Assembly (NCBI GenBank): GCA_036426205.1
Contig: WSYH01001918.1
Span: 1 to 64,000, forward strand
Origin: Ascaphus truei
Lineage: Eukaryota > Chordata > Amphibia > Anura > Ascaphidae
Reading direction: 5' to 3'
DNA length: 64,000 bases
The notes under the pieces were generated by a model. The model was not told the DNA's origin, ran no database searches, and was given only the letters and a program-made list of their open reading frames with translations. Positions within the stretch are counted from its first letter, which is position 1. Each line of letters opens with the position of its first letter. Below are positions 22,865 to 36,029 of the stretch, piece by piece. A program made the position numbers and the translations under genes.

Positions 22865-23803
22865 ATGGACCCCGCTGAGGTTGGTTGACAACTGTAAGAA
22901 CACGATGTTATGTTCAACCATGTGGAGAAATACTTTGCACAAAATGACCAGCGAATGGAACTGCTCCAACGCTCAGTACAAATCATTAGTGACCAGATCA
23001 AAAGTATCTCTCTCCCCACTGCTCCTCATGCAGCTGCTGCTCCCGCTCCCATTCCTTTGTCCCCAACTTCGGAGCCACGACTAGCTACCCCCAATCATTA
23101 TGGTGACCCCTTGGGCTGTTGGGAATTTTTTAATCAGTGTTCCATCCACTTTGAACTGCTACCTTCTCGCTTTCTTTCTCCATGCTTTAATGTGGCATAC
23201 ATCATATCACTATTGACAGACGACGCTCTGGCTTGGGCTTCTCCCATCTGGGATCAGAGACCGGATCTTACTTGCGACATTAACTGCTTCACAGCGGAAT
23301 TCCGGAAAGTAGTCGATACCTTGGTGTGCAAGGTAACCGCTGCCTCATCTCTCCTAAATATTTTGCAGGGTAACCGTTCTGTGGCCCGCTACGCAGTCGA
23401 ATTTCACACCATAGCTGCCGAAACCAGCTGGAATCATGAGGCCTTGACCGCAACATTCTGGCAAGGGTTGTCCGAAAGACTCAAGGATGAGATGGCTGCT
23501 CAAAAGCACCCACTGAATTAGAAGATCCCGTGGCCTTATGTATACGAATGGACCAACAACTTCAAGAGAGAAGGGTGGAGAGACAAAGACGCCAACAAGG
23601 TACACAGCCATTCCTTACTCATCCAGTAGGAGCCTTGGATCCTTCTTCTCCAGCCGTAGAAGAACCAATGCAGTTGGAGGTACCCGCTTATCAGCTGGTG
23701 AGGAACAGGGCAGATGTCGCGCAGGCCTATGGCTTTATTGTGATAATACTGAACACTTGGTAACCACCTGCCCACTAAAGGCGGAAAACGCCAAAGCCCA
23801 GTG
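22865..23803 (+). pseudogene. gag: gag of Ty3/gypsy copy 2
   Basis: Starts at ATG 22865 (MDPAEVG), stops after seven codons, and resumes with MFNHVEKYFAQNDQRMELL (coiled start). The capsid block (FFNQCSIHFELL, DDALAWASPIWDQ) parallels copy 1. A stop at about 23519 is followed by a frame change. The zinc knuckle keeps CDNTEHLVTTC, but the first Cys of the C-x2-C pair appears to be Trp. Broken. Confidence 0.82.
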
Positions 23804-25076
23804 AGAGCTAAGAGGATCATGTTGGGAATCTTGTCTTCATCTACTCCCAAACCCTCAACCAGAATTTTTGTCTTCATAATTATATTCGGATACACCTTCA
23901 GGACCAATACACGGGCATTCGTGGATTCTGGGTCAGGAGGGAACTTCATCGACCTGGGTTTGCCAAAAGGAACAAGATGCCCCTAATATACAAGGATCGC
24001 CCCGTAGGTCTAGAAGCTATAGACGGTCGTCCTCTACAGCCTGCCTATATATCCTTGCAAACCACACTTTTTATCTCCTTGAAAGGTCTAGCAGGGTTAT
24101 CTTTACCAGAAATGGGTAAACCGCAATGACCGGAGACCTACAAGGAATTTCGGGACATCTTTGACAAGGTCCAAGCTGAGGAACTACCACCTCATCGGGC
24201 CTATTACTGTCCCATCGATCTTTTTCCAGGCGCAATCCCTCCAAGAGGTTGCTCCTATCAACTGTCTCCTCCCGAGATTAAGTCCATGAAGGAGTATATC
24301 CAAGAAAACCTTCAGAGGGGTTACATCTGTAAATGCTCATCACCCGCAGGTGCAGGTTTTTTTTCACAAAGAAGAACAATGGTTCACTCAGGCTTTGCAT
24401 CGACTTACGCATACTCAATAAGATAACGATAACGAATCGCTACCCACTGCTGCTGATCTCGGAGTTGTTCCACAGACTACAGGGCGCCACCATCTTTACA
24501 AAGTTGGATCTCCAAGGAGTGAACAACTTGGTGAGAATTCGCCAAGGAGATGAATAGAAGACCGCCTTCAACACTCGGGATGGACACTACAAGTACATGG
24601 TAATGCCCTTCGGACTCTGCAACGCTCCCGCAGTGTTATAGGACTTTGTCAATGAGATCTTCCTGGGACCTTCTCAATCAGTTCGTAATTGATTACTTGG
24701 ATGACATCTGGATATTTTCTAAAACAGTACAGGAACATCCGGGGCACATTAAGCAGGTCCTCCAAAGATTACGACATGAATCATCTCTTCGTCAAATTTG
24801 AAAAATACTAATTTCATCAGACAACGACTTCTTTCTTGGGAAAAATAATTTCCAATACTGGACTCGCCATGGATCCTGCCAAGGTGAAAGCGGTGGTAGA
24901 TTGGCCTTGCCCCATGTCTCTCAAAGCCATAAAAATGTTTTTGGGGTTCGCAAACTATATCAGAGATTTATTCAGTACTTCTCCTCAGTAGTAGCACCGA
25001 TAACGGCCTTAATCCAAAAAGGAACCGACCCAGAGCTCTGGCCTCCGGAAGCTACTAGTAAATTTGAAATAGAATA
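23804..25076 (+). pseudogene. pol: pol of Ty3/gypsy copy 2 (PR-RT-RH start)
   Basis: Protease FVDSGSGGNFIDLG (about 23918), then a shortened linker with about 100 codons missing compared with copy 3. [37 protein letters not shown], and the catalytic box as YLDDIWIF (about 24697). The RNase H boundary region ([13 protein letters not shown]) is present, after which the element ends. Multiple frameshifts and stops. Confidence 0.82.
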
Positions 25077-26353
25077 GGTGGGAACATGGGTGCTCCCTCA
25101 AAGGTGTGTGACCGGGGACATATACAGATAATTACGACCTTGAAAACCTTTTACAAGGGTCCCCTCAGGTTCGTCTTCTCATCCTGTGCCTCTGACCCCA
25201 ATAGGATCTATCCAGGATCCTTATTAGTACAGGGATACAGAAAAGAAGGGGGAGCACAGGGTGAGGAACCCTACTGTGGTATGTTTGGCCTCTAGAGAAT
25301 GAGAATAGATGTGGTGAAAATATATAAAAACACTTACACGGCCATGTGTAAATGCTGTCACATCAAGGTATCTTTAAGTTTTTCCTTTTCTTCTTTTTTC
25401 TCTTCCTCTGCTTTAAAGTGTTTCCTTCTTCCCTCTCTTCAGGTCTTGTTTTCTTCTTGCGTTGGCTGACAGCTTACAGTGGTGGTGTTCCCCTCAGAAC
25501 AAAAATGAACATAAAACAGATATGTGAGGGAAAAGGTAGATCACAAACTATGATAAACAAGGCAACTAAAGTTGCAATCACTCACACGGGCAAGTGTGAG
25601 TGCAATCCTGGGGGGATGTGTCTTATCTTGCTTCTAGGATTTCAGCGTTCAAATGACATAGGGGTGGTATATAAATAATACAAATGTGTATACAGGATAA
25701 TACTCACACGGCCTCGTGTGAGAAAGCACACATAAAAATGTCATTTTGTTCTATCTGGGTTTCCAGTATTAACTCTGAGAAGTGTGAAGTGTGGCAGATA
25801 GCCCCTCCTTGATAGTAGTGTGGAAATGAAAAAAGTCTGTGTTAAAACAGACAGCAATTTATTGAATCATGCGTGGCACTTAAAAACATGTTATAAAAAT
25901 ATGTCATAAAAATAGATATATATAAAAAAACAGCAAACATAAAAATAAATGAATAAAAAGAACAGCCAGTCATTCGGAGATGGATCGTGAGTCCGTGGAA
26001 TCCAGATAACAGTGTCCGCGTCCGGAAATGGTGCTGCTTCCTCTGGATTCACTCCTTGACGGTGGCTGTGTAGGTCCAAAAAGGCTTAGTGGAAAGAGCA
26101 ATGCGTTTCGCTCACTTATGGGCTTCCTCACTAAGCCTTTTTGTTAGCTAGATCCCATGGACTCACGTGATCACAAATTGTTGTATTGAAAAAATAGTAT
26201 TATTGGTTTATGTGTCTTTTTTTTCAATACAAAAACTTGTGATCAAACTTACCAGAGTGCTGTCTTCCGATCTCATGCTTAAAATGGTATTGTATGGTTT
26301 ATTATTGCTTTACGGGACAAGCACCCAATTTTTTCTTCAAACGGTATTGAGAT

Positions 26354-26354
26354 G

Positions 26355-26414
<60 letters not shown>
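26354..26414. repeat. (TA)n microsatellite
   Basis: About 60 bp of nearly pure TA dinucleotide. Incidental Tyr/Ile repeat frames here are not genes. Confidence 0.95.
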
Positions 26415-26417
<3 letters not shown>

Positions 26418-26679
26418 TGTGGTGTGAGATCCATTCCGTGACAAGACACCTTCCCGCAGCAGAACGATGGTTGAAGCTGTGAAATTGAAGTTTCATCAGT
26501 AGCAGTTCCTGAGTCCCACTGTGGATTAAAGGCTTTAAATTGCTGACAAACGGTAATTGCATATCTCACCACCTAAGTCCTGATTGATTTGATATACTGC
26601 CCTTTGAATTTTTCTCCCCCCCCCTCTTCTCTTCCTCTCCCTGCATTTTGCGCCTAGGTCACTTCTTCTTTATATTATT

Positions 26680-26846
26680 ATATATATATTATATATATAT
26701 ATATAATATATATAATATATATAATAGATATAGTGTGTGTTATATATATATATATATAATATATATATATTATATATTTGTTTCTTGCTTTTATATATAT
26801 TGTTCGTGTGGTTATATATATATCTATATATATATAGATATATATC

Positions 26847-26882
<36 letters not shown>

Positions 26883-26890
26883 AATAACAA
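26680..26890. repeat. interrupted TA-rich microsatellite cluster
   Basis: About 210 bp of TATATA, ATATAT and AGATATA tracts with short interruptions. Confidence 0.9.
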
Positions 26891-27015
26891 CACGAAACAA
26901 ACAGAACCATTATATCAGCACTCTAGTACTGTATATCCAAAAAATACAAAATTTATTTAAGCAATGTCACAAATAAAACCAACATATAATAAAATTCCTG
27001 AGGTCTAAAGATACC

Positions 27016-28052
27016 TGTGAGGATTCGCCATCCTGGCGGTAGCAGACCGTCTCCTAACCCCCACAACCTTCCGTGATGGATACCGAGGATGCGCAGTTCC
27101 AGGGTCACAGAGCGCATGCGCGGGCCTTGCGCACTCTGATCACCCGCACACAGATTCGGATCCCGCCCCCATCTCTGTCACACATAGTGTATGTTCGGCC
27201 AGCCTCTCAGCTGATGCACGAGTCAAGCTCCGCCCCCGCTCTGGGGATAGTCAGGACCGCCGTGGGAATGACGCACATTTTTGGCTCCGCCCCCTGACCT
27301 CCGTGACAGCCGCGGGTCGGCGAGCGACTGGTCCCGCCCCCTCTTGTCCCAGGAATCGTCGTGGGAGTGACACGCACTCTAAACTCTGCCCCCTGGCCTC
27401 CGTGACATGCACGGGATGGCGCGAGCAGTTCCACCCTCATCCCCGATTAGTCTGCATCACAGGGCACACCTGTGTGCATCAGCAGCCAATCGGCTCCTAC
27501 TTCCTGGTTCCGCCTTGGCTGGCTATTGGAGGCTCCTCCTATTTATAACCTCAGTCTGCTACCATTCCTTGCTGACTATAGTCATTTTGGCCATGCCTTG
27601 CCACATCCTTGTTCCTGAATCCTTGCCTTGCCTTGCCTTGTCTGCTGATTAACCTCTTGTTGCCTGAACCATGCTAGATCCTTGGACTCCGCTTCTCTCA
27701 CTACTGATCCGGCTTGTATGACCATTCTCCAGTCTTCAGTCTCCAGTCTCCAGTCTCCAGTCTCCAGTCCTGACCTTGGCTAAGTACTCCAACGATCCGA
27801 TATTCTCCTATCCTGAACCTGGCAACGTACCCCGACTATCCGACACTCTCCAATCCTTAACCTGGCTAAGAACTACGACTATCCAAAACTCTCCACTCCT
27901 GAACCTGGCAAGTACCTTAACCATTCTCTAATCTATATGCCTGACCTGGCTTGAATGACTACTCTACATCAAAAATGAGCCCGCGTGGCATCATCCAATC
28001 CCCTACCTCAGCACCGCTGTTGTGCTTCGTTTGTGGTGAGCTACTCATTACA
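27016..28052 (+). repeat. 5' LTR of Ty3/gypsy copy 3
   Basis: Starts TGTGAGG, ends TTACA, directly followed by the leader GTATGCTCAGCC, which is also seen after the copy 2 LTR. CpG-rich first half, pyrimidine-rich second half. It has the same terminal bases as the solo LTR at 13035-13791. Confidence 0.85.
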
Positions 28053-28138
28053 GTATGCTCAGCCACACAAACTTCGACCCCGCTTAGGTAGGAAGTGTCC
28101 TGTGCACACACACAAGCTACCTAACCACCTTAGAGTAA

Positions 28139-28980
28139 ATGGTTGTGGGTAGCGAGCAAACCATGCATACCCTTCAGGAGGACTTTCGCACTCTTTCTCG
28201 TGCTTTACAGAAACCGCATTCCCTACTTGTACATGCTGTTCTCGAGGTTCCCACTACTCCCGCTTTGCCTTTTCCGCAAGAACCTCGCTTACCTACTCCC
28301 AACCGTTATGGGGGTGACCCTCATGAATGTCGGGGTTTTTTGAATCAATGCTTTATACACTTTGAAATGAATCCTTCACGCTTTACGGTACCCCGCACAA
28401 AGGTGGCGTAAATTTTTTTCTCTCCTTGTAGATAACGGTCTTGCCTGGGCATCTCCCATCTGGGAGGGAAGAACCAACCTCACATAGGATATCGGAGCAT
28501 TTGCCCGGGAATGATACACCCTGTCGTAAGATATGTGCTTCCTCTGCACTTTTCCATGTTTCCCAAAGCAGTCGTTCAGTCGACAAATACGCTCTCGAGT
28601 TCAGAACTATTGCTGCTGAGACCGACTGGAATGACGTAGCCCTGGCCGCATCCTTTGGCAAGGTTAATCGGAAACCTTGAAGGATGAATTGGCAGCCTAA
28701 GATCGCCCCACCAATTTAGAGGAGCTCATCGCTGTGTGTATCAAGGTGGATCGTCGCCTCCTGGTGAGACGTTCAGAGAAGGTTTACCATCGTACTATTC
28801 CAGCACGGATCAATCCTGGTCAGGTGAGCTCCACTAAGGCTTATACCCCAGATACGTCCATACGTATGCAATTAGGAGGTACCAGTCTTTCCAAATAGGA
28901 GACATTACGCCGCAAAAACGCTGGCCTATGTATTTACTGCGGTGTTTCTGGACACTTTGCCTACTTTTGTCCCCAATAGT
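28139..28980 (+). pseudogene. gag: gag of Ty3/gypsy copy 3
   Basis: Fragments: LPTPNRYGGDPHECRGFLNQCFIHFEM (28290-28375), then after frame loss LAWASPIWEG (about 28445), FRTIAAETDWND (about 28600) and a complete CCHC knuckle CIYCGVSGHFAYFC (about 28928-28970). Order and spacing match copies 1 and 2. At least three frameshifts or stops. Confidence 0.82.
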
Positions 28981-30999
28981 CGGAGACGCAAGGTTCCCAT
29001 GAGTCCTGGGGGAGTCTCATTGGGAACGCTTTTTCTCTCCCCTATCTCTACTTATAACTCACATTCTTGTCCCCATTATACTCTTTGGGGAGGGCTTTCA
29101 AGTATCTACACTTGCTTTCATCGATTCAGGTGCCGGAGGAAACTTCATAGATCAAGCTTTCGCAGAACGCCATCTGGTTCCTACCAGGCACAGAATGAAG
29201 CCCATCGCTCTTGAAGCCATTGACGGAAGACCTCTGCAGCCGGCATTTATCTCCTTGGAGACAGAGGTGCTACAAATCAAGGTGCAAGACACACACCTGG
29301 AAAAGATCCAATTCAATGTCATTCATACTCCTTCCAGCAGCATGATCCGTGGGCTACCCTGGCTACAGATTCACAACCCTCGGGTTGATTGGCTAAACAA
29401 GGAACCCATCCAATGGGGGACATTTTGCCACAAGAACTGCATTCTGAAGTCAAGTAGTATCGGGGGTACCAAGGTGTCCGAGGAGCAGGAGCACGCTGAG
29501 TTTCAGGACGTCTTCGATAAGGTCCGATTGGAGGTTCTGCCCCCTCACTGCCCGTTCGATTGTCCCATCGATCTGCTTCCAGGCACTACACCCTCCAGAG
29601 GGACTTCTTATCCGTGGTCTATGCCGGAGACCAAGGCAATGAAAGAATACATTGCGGAAAATCTACAGAAGGGGTTTATCAGGAAATCCACCTCTCCTGC
29701 GGGCGCAAGGTTTTTCTTTGTGAAGAAAAAGAATGGATCCTTATGCCCTTGCATAGACTACCAGTCCCTTAACAAAATTACCGTAAAAAACGGTACCCCT
29801 TGCCCCTTATCAACTGTTTGATCGATTACAAGGAGCTAGTATCTATTCGAAATTGGACCTACGTGGTGCTTATAATCTGGTAGGATCCGTCAGGGTGATG
29901 AATGGAAGACGGCTTTCAATACCAGAGATGAACATTATGAGTACTTGGTCATACCTTTTTGTCTGTGCAATGTCCCAGCCATTTTTCAGGACTTCGTAAA
30001 TTACATTTTCAGAGATCTCCTCAACTCCTTTGTAATCGTTTATCTTGATGACATTTTAATTTTCTCCAAATCCAAACAGGAACACATCTCTCACGTGAAA
30101 CAGGTGCTCCTTCGCTTATGTCAGAACAAACTTTTTGCTAAACTGGAGAAATGTCATGTTCATCAAACATCCACAACATTCCTAGGTTACATAATTTACA
30201 ATTCTGGCCTCAAGATGGATCCCGCCAAGGTCAAAGCCGAACTAGATAGGCCACAACCTACCAAACTGAAGACTATACAACGCTTCCTTGGTTTTTCTAA
30301 CTATTATCGGAGGTTTATCCAAAAATGTTCTTCTCTTGTGGCCCCACTTACGGAATTATCAAAGAAGGAAGTGAACCCTGCTTCTTGGTCTACTGCTGAC
30401 CCTAAGCGGACCCTGATGCCAAGCTTCCTTTTACCCTTGAGGTCGACGCCTCACAGGAAGAATTCCCTGTCCAGTTTGCATCTTTGTGCATTTTTTTGAA
30501 AAAAAATTCTCCGGCCCAATGCAACTACGACGTCGGGAACCAGGAACTCCTTGCCATGAAGCTAGCTCTCGAAGAATGGAGCCATCTGCTTGAGGGCACT
30601 GTAGATCCGATAACCATCCTCACGGATCATAAGAACTTGAAGGTGTACGCCGCCTGGGAGCCCGCCAAGCCAGACGGTCACTGTTTTTCTCTAGGTTTAA
30701 TTTCATAATTTCCTACCTTCCCGGATCCAAGAATTTTAAAGCTGACGCGCTTTCTCGACAATTCTCCCTGGACGACAAGTCTGAGGATCAGCAAAAAAAC
30801 ATTTTACCACCCAAATGTATTCTCTCGGCCACTTCATTTGGAGCACTCAAGGAAATTGTCCATCAACAAAGCCACATCCCTCCTGGTATCTTGCCTCCAC
30901 AGGACCGTCTCTTTACTTCACCACCACACCATAAGAAGGTTCTGGAATGGAGTCATTCATCCAAATCTGCAGGCCATCCCGGCAGAATAGAAGGTCCCT
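28981..30999 (+). pseudogene. pol: pol of Ty3/gypsy copy 3 (PR-RT-RH)
   Basis: Protease FIDSGAGGNFIDQAFA (about 29117). A long open stretch 29195-29821 covers the linker and RT start (FFVKKKNGSLCPCIDYQSLNKI). The second RT part 29945-30499 carries the catalytic YLDDILIF at about 30040. RNase H follows ([17 protein letters not shown]; 30484-30708), then the KADALSRQF junction (about 30735). Ends before the integrase core. About three frameshifts. Confidence 0.87.
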
Positions 31000-31439
31000 A
31001 ATAAAATCAGTAATATGTACTGTACTTTCCCAGGAGGAAGTTGTAGCAGACACAGATTGCAGTCAGTCAACATGATTCACTCCTCACCTACACTGAGCAA
31101 AAGACATTGAAAGCTGAAACACAGGCTGGATCGCTGATGAGGACACATCACTTCCATCGGGGACATCAGACCAGGAAAGATCTGTGGAATGAAGCATCTC
31201 TAAGGACGCTGATCAGGAATTGAAGGCACCCGTGGGGAAGAGCTGCAGCCTCTGCCAGAGAGCAGAGGTTTACGGAACTTCAATCGATACTTGCCAGATA
31301 TACTGAGACATCATAGCAGTCCAGCGGACACCCAGCAAAAGTGTTGCCTTCATTTGAATTCCAGCCAAACTGCCAATACAGGAGGAGTGAGACTTGAGAC
31401 TTTCATTAGGCAATTATACCTTTTTATTCTCTTTTTTTA
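31000..31439. other. unassigned stretch
   Basis: No gene or recognisable repeat. It follows the broken end of gypsy copy 3. Confidence 0.3.
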
Positions 31440-32086
31440 ATCAAGCGCTGGTGGGCTTTACAAATGTGCTTTGCTCCGAATAGTAAAGCACTCGGCATGG
31501 AGTGGCCGGACAAGCCTGACCTAGCTGATTACAAGTCCTGTAATTGTGGCCAAGTTCTCAGAGTGCACCCAAGTTCTGAGAATGCAGCCATGTTCCCACA
31601 AAAGTTTTCCATGGTACCAGGCTTCCTCCAGTGACATGATCAGCAGGGGATAGGCATAGAAGTGCTGGAGAAGCCGGTCAAGCGGAGGAGAAGCACAGGG
31701 AGCATGTAAGTGCCGGAGAAGCCGGTCACACGGAGGAGAAGCACAGGGAGCACATTTTTGCATCCAAGTTCTCTGGACCATGTTCTGAGAATTGGACAGA
31801 GCTGACACAAGCGGAGAAGCTGGCACAAGCTGGCTCTCCCGAATAGAGTACAGTGTGTTCCTGGACATGGAGCGAACAAGGTAAACCTACCTGAAGCAGG
31901 TGCCCTGCACCTGATTGAGACTAGTGACTCCCCCCAGACCCCAAGGTTGTATGTATTACTATATTTTGTGCAACTTTTGTATGCCTGAATAAACCCAATT
32001 TATTTAACAATGTTGTCCTGCCTAGGGAATTGATCCTGGAAGGTAAAAAGGTGTTAAAAGTACTGGTCTCCCATGACAACTTAATT
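31440..32086 (+). repeat. repeat R1, copy 2
   Basis: Uninterrupted relative of 12690-13985 and therefore a reference for the state before the solo LTR inserted there. It has two direct copies of a 50-60 bp block (GAAGTGCCGGAGAAGCCGGTC-type; about 31655-31755). AATAAACCC lies near 31990 and the end is near CCCATGACA (32070-32078). Confidence 0.7.
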
Positions 32087-34470
32087 CCCTGTCCCAAGTT
32101 ATATAGTTTCCCCCTTCCAGAAATCAGTGTAACAATGTTCATCTCAAGCAGGAAACTGACCCGCAGGGCTGGGGTAGGAAGGTGAAAGAACCGACCTGAG
32201 CCAAGGGACAGAGTCCTGTTAGAGTAGGGAGCCATAAGCCGAAAGTCAGGGCTGGCAGCAGAGTTACATAGTCAGTGTGGATGCAGAGGTCAAGGCAGGC
32301 TGAAATCAAGGTTAGTCGAGGTACAGTACATGAGCCGGGTCTAGTAACGTGAAGACAATAGGAAAGCATGTTGCATGTACTTAGCATGAACTGAAACATT
32401 GATTGGCAACTTCCACCTAGCAGGGCTGTCCTTTTAAATGAAGTTGCCAGGAGCAAAAATGGACGATCGAGTCACAGAGGGCGAGCAAGAGCAAAATCCT
32501 GAACCGGAATGTGAAAACCCGGAAATGATTTTGCCAAACCTCATAGCAGGACTACTTTTGCTGAGCACTGTGGCATCTACTACTGGTACTGTGAATGCAC
32601 CGTCACTTGGACAGTAATCTAATCTGAAACACTAAGATTACTATAAAGTTAGAGTTTAAATTGTGTGTTCAAAATGTCCAATGTCTGCTGAAATGCATCC
32701 CTGAAGATTAGAACGCAACTGTCTGATTACATAATTGATAACGCGTTGATCCAGCTGCTCCGAATCTTGTACGATATGTTGTTTTCAAATTAGTTTTTCA
32801 GTTCTCCTAGCAACCTTCATCATGAAACATTTTATGTAAGCGTTTAGTACGATAATTCTTGCTCTGTCTAAAGCACTTTATCATTTGCTTACCTTTTTCG
32901 CTAAATGCCATTTTAAAACTATGCACTTGATGAGGTCATCATGCCATCCACAAGTCCATAAAATATTTATTACTTTATTAAATCATTCTTAAATGTAATA
33001 ATCTACTGTGAAAGACCAATAATTGCTCAAATGGGGTTACCCTACGGTGAAGGAGCATCTGCCTAGAGGCAGACGGAGTGAAGGATGTGTCCCAATCCGG
33101 TAGTGCTAACCATTCGTGGACTGACATACGTCATCATGAGTGAAGAGCCAGTGAGACATGAGGAGTGCAGCATCTAAGCATCCAGCATCTAAGCATCCAG
33201 GAGATCCCGTCTGTTTCTAAGAGCACTATGGGGTCTATGCACTAAGCTCTGTAAAGTGGCTTTAAGAGCGGAAAGTGCTTTGTGAACGTGAAATTCCGCT
33301 CTGCACGATTCACAGAGCAGCGCTAACAGGCACTTTCCGTTCTTAAACTGCCTTTTTTCCTGAAATTTTTCTAAGTCCCACCAAACCCGTACGATCAGCT
33401 AAATAAGCTGATTTCTGCCCTTCTGCTGGATTCTCTAAGCAACGCTAAGAGACCGTTCTTTAAAATCCCGCCGAACAACACACGCCAGCCCAAGGCAGGC
33501 AGAAAAGAATCAGGACTTAGAAAATTTTCTTTGCTTACATTTTTGCAGGCGCAACACCCATACAACAGGCCGGCGGGTGTCCCCGGCTGACCCCGTGGGT
33601 GTCCCCGGCTGACCCAGTGCCGAAAGTGTCCCGAAAGTGTCCCTGGCTGACCCCGGCAGAGTCCGTGGGTCCCTGGCTCACCAAACGGGGGTCCCCGTGG
33701 GAGTGTGGGGGTCCCCGCGGCTGTCCCGGGGTCCCTGCGGGCCTGCGGTATCAATGTTGTGCCTCCAAAAAAAACCAACAATATTTCTAACTAAATGCAC
33801 CCCCTAACACATACAATACAGTAATGGGCAAAATTACTATTATCCACATATGGATAATAATGCATTTGCCCATTTCAAATACATATAAATCACAATAAAT
33901 ACAGTAAATACATATTACACATACCTTTTTCAGGCACCCACGATGAAGGCCGTCTTCATCCTCATCTTCATCCTGCCCATATCCCTCCAGTGCTGCTAAA
34001 CATACAAAACAATCAAAATAGCCAATGTTATGTCCCCTAACCCCTTAATCACCTTAGCGGTCATTAACTGCTATAGTCATTAAGGAGTTAACCCACCCTC
34101 ACCCACCACTCGGGAGGCCTATACACCCTCCCCCACTACCCACCCCATGAGGCCTAATCACCCACTATCCACAAGGAGGCCTACCCAGCCTGGCTTGGGG
34201 ACATTACCCACTTCCACCACCCCCATTTAACACAATAAACAGCACTATACTTAATAAACACTACATAACCCACCCCCTGTGCCCCCCCCATAAATACCTG
34301 ATTTATTATTTTACATACAGGGTTTAAACCCCCGGCCCACAGGAGTCCCTGGTGGCCCTGATGGATGTCCATAGACCTCACAGTAGCCCATCCCAAATCA
34401 CATGGTTTTCTTGGCCCAATCAGGGCCGTGGGAATCATTTGACAAAAATGTGACATCATAGGCCTATAAA
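32087..34470. other. unassigned DNA with a candidate Harbinger-type MITE
   Basis: No gene. 33228-33805 begins GGGGTCTATGCACTAAGCTC and ends ACTAAATGCACCCCCTAA, inverted ends of the general Harbinger MITE style (TGCA-TAAG), with a GTCCCCGG-rich internal minisatellite at 33580-33740. 34100-34460 is a separate CT/AC-rich repeat. The rest is unassigned. Confidence 0.4.
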
Positions 34471-34594
34471 AGCCTATGTCGTCTCATTTTGAAACCAAAC
34501 GGCGAGTAGGGAAGACCTCCCCTCCTAAGAAGAGAAGAAGTGTGTGGCGTAAGAAGATGGAAGAAGACGGAGAACAGGCTTGTCTTTTCCATCG

Positions 34595-35660
34595 TTATGG
34601 TTGAATTTGATTCTGTATTGCTGTATTGTACAGTACTTAAAATAAAAACCAGAAATAATTGATTAAACAAAACAAATAATATATATATTTTTTTTCGTCT
34701 AATGATTTTAACCCCCCTACACACACGTTCAGTGTGCGATATTCATGTCTGCAATACTGTAGTATAATCAAATAAGCAATAATAGACTTTATTAAAAAAA
34801 AAATTCTAAATGCCTTTCCGACCAACCATTATACTGTATGTTTTGATACTTTACTGTACGAAGTGATTTTTATTTGAGGGGTGGGTGCCACGGGTAAGCA
34901 CATTTTGCATGAGCTGGCCAGCAGATACTGTATGATAAAAAAAAAAACATGTGCTTTATTACAGTAATATGTTCGCAAATCCGGTCATCCTGTGATCGTT
35001 CAGAAGGAAGCTTTCCATTCTTGTCAGGCACAAGGTCTTAGGCGGTGAAGTTCACGTGGGTTTGTTAGCAGAATCAACAACACAACACCCTCCCCCCCCA
35101 TCCCCACAGAGCCATACAAGAAAATGTGGCGTGCTTTGCTTCAATTGCTAATAAGATTACCATGTTGGCTGAAAATGGCTGTGATGCCTGCCACGCATGC
35201 GTGCCATAAGCCCTTCAAAGCTTCTTCTATTGTGCTGTGCCAAGTCATCTTGGAGTTCACCGCTTATCAACAACACAACACCCCTCCCTTCCCCACAGAG
35301 CTGTTAATGAGCTGTTAATAAGATTACCATACGGCTTTCAACACTGCCCCCCCACACACACACTTTAGTAGTTGAATCAAATAATTAATAAAATTGTTCT
35401 TTAGTATTTTATTGGGTAATGAATCATACAAAAATTCAAAAATACAAAAAAACAATAATTTGTGTACAGGCTTGTCTTTTCCTTCGTTATGGTTGCATTT
35501 GATTCTGTATTGCTGTACTGTACAGTACTGAAAATATAAACCAGAAATAATTGATTTAACAAAACAAATAATATATATATATTTTTTTGGTCTGATGATT
35601 TTAACCCCCCCCACACACACGTTCAGTGTGTGATATTGTTCTTTAAAATGTTATTGGGTA
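34595..35660. repeat. direct subterminal repeats in copy B
   Basis: A block of about 170 bp at 34580-34740 (CAGGCTTGTCTTTTCC, TGATTCTGTATTGCTGTA, CACACGTTCAGTGTG) recurs at 35465-35635. The ATCAACAACACAACAC plus CCCACAGAG block occurs at about 35070, 35270 and, related, 45810. These direct repeats suggest a repetitive end of the element. Confidence 0.75.
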
Positions 35661-36029
35661 ATGAATCATACAAAAATGTATGGATATTATGAGAATAAAA
35701 CAGAACCGTTGCTTTTTAATTTAGTTTTTTTTTTGGTTATTGCCATGGCTTGCATAGCAAGTATTGATATTCTGAGATTCAAGTTTTACAAATGCAGTAT
35801 ATATTTTTGGGGGTTATCACCATGGGCTTGCATACTGTAGCAATTATGGATATTATGAGAATCAAACAGTACTGTTGCTTTTTAATTCCACACTAGTCAT
35901 GTACGTTCTTTCTGAAGTAGGTGGCTTACTGTAATACTGTGATTTTTATTTGGGGGTGTGGGGAGCAAAACATTATGATGACTGTAGGAGCACATGCGCA
36001 GAGGTATGCAATGGAGACTTTTTTAAGGT

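Larger units (their letters stand above)
22125..25076 (+). mobile_element. Ty3/gypsy LTR retrotransposon, copy 2 (truncated)
   Basis: The LTR occupies about 22125-22845 (3' end ACCGTTACA at 22845; the 5' edge is unclear). Leader, gag and pol follow and end inside RNase H at about 25076, with no 3' LTR. Same family as copies 1 and 3: the LTR-leader junction TTACA-GTAT-CTCAGCC and a GACCCCGCT string recur in copy 3 (28048-28085). Confidence 0.85.
25077..27015. other. repeat-rich stretch with TA microsatellites
   Basis: No gene. 25335-25720 contains three spaced CACACGG(C/G)C...GTGTGAG-type strings of unknown origin. 26055-26150 contains an inverted AAAAAGGCTTAGTG...CACTAAGCCTTTTT surrounding GCGTTTCGCTC, a motif style also seen at Penelope ends. 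(TA)n tracts lie at about 26354-26414 and 26680-26890. Confidence 0.55.
27016..30999 (+). mobile_element. Ty3/gypsy LTR retrotransposon, copy 3 (3' truncated)
   Basis: The 5' LTR is 27016-28052 (TGTGAGGATTCG...CTCATTACA, 1037 bp). Gag and pol follow, and the copy stops at about 30999 within the integrase zinc-finger region (SSKSAGHPGRIEG). No 3' LTR and no second target duplication. The LTR includes a run of CAGTCTCCAGTCTC repeats at 27730-27770. Confidence 0.88.

Noticed and set aside
26279..26900. Tyr/Ile repeat proteins
   Set aside because: Translations of (TA)n microsatellites.
27730..27770. Possible CRISPR-like array (CAGTCTCCAGTCTC units)
   Set aside because: Simple tandem repeat without spacers, in eukaryotic DNA inside an LTR.
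31080..31160. CTGATGAGGAC string as a hammerhead core
   Set aside because: No GAAA partner stem at a suitable distance and no Penelope sequence nearby.
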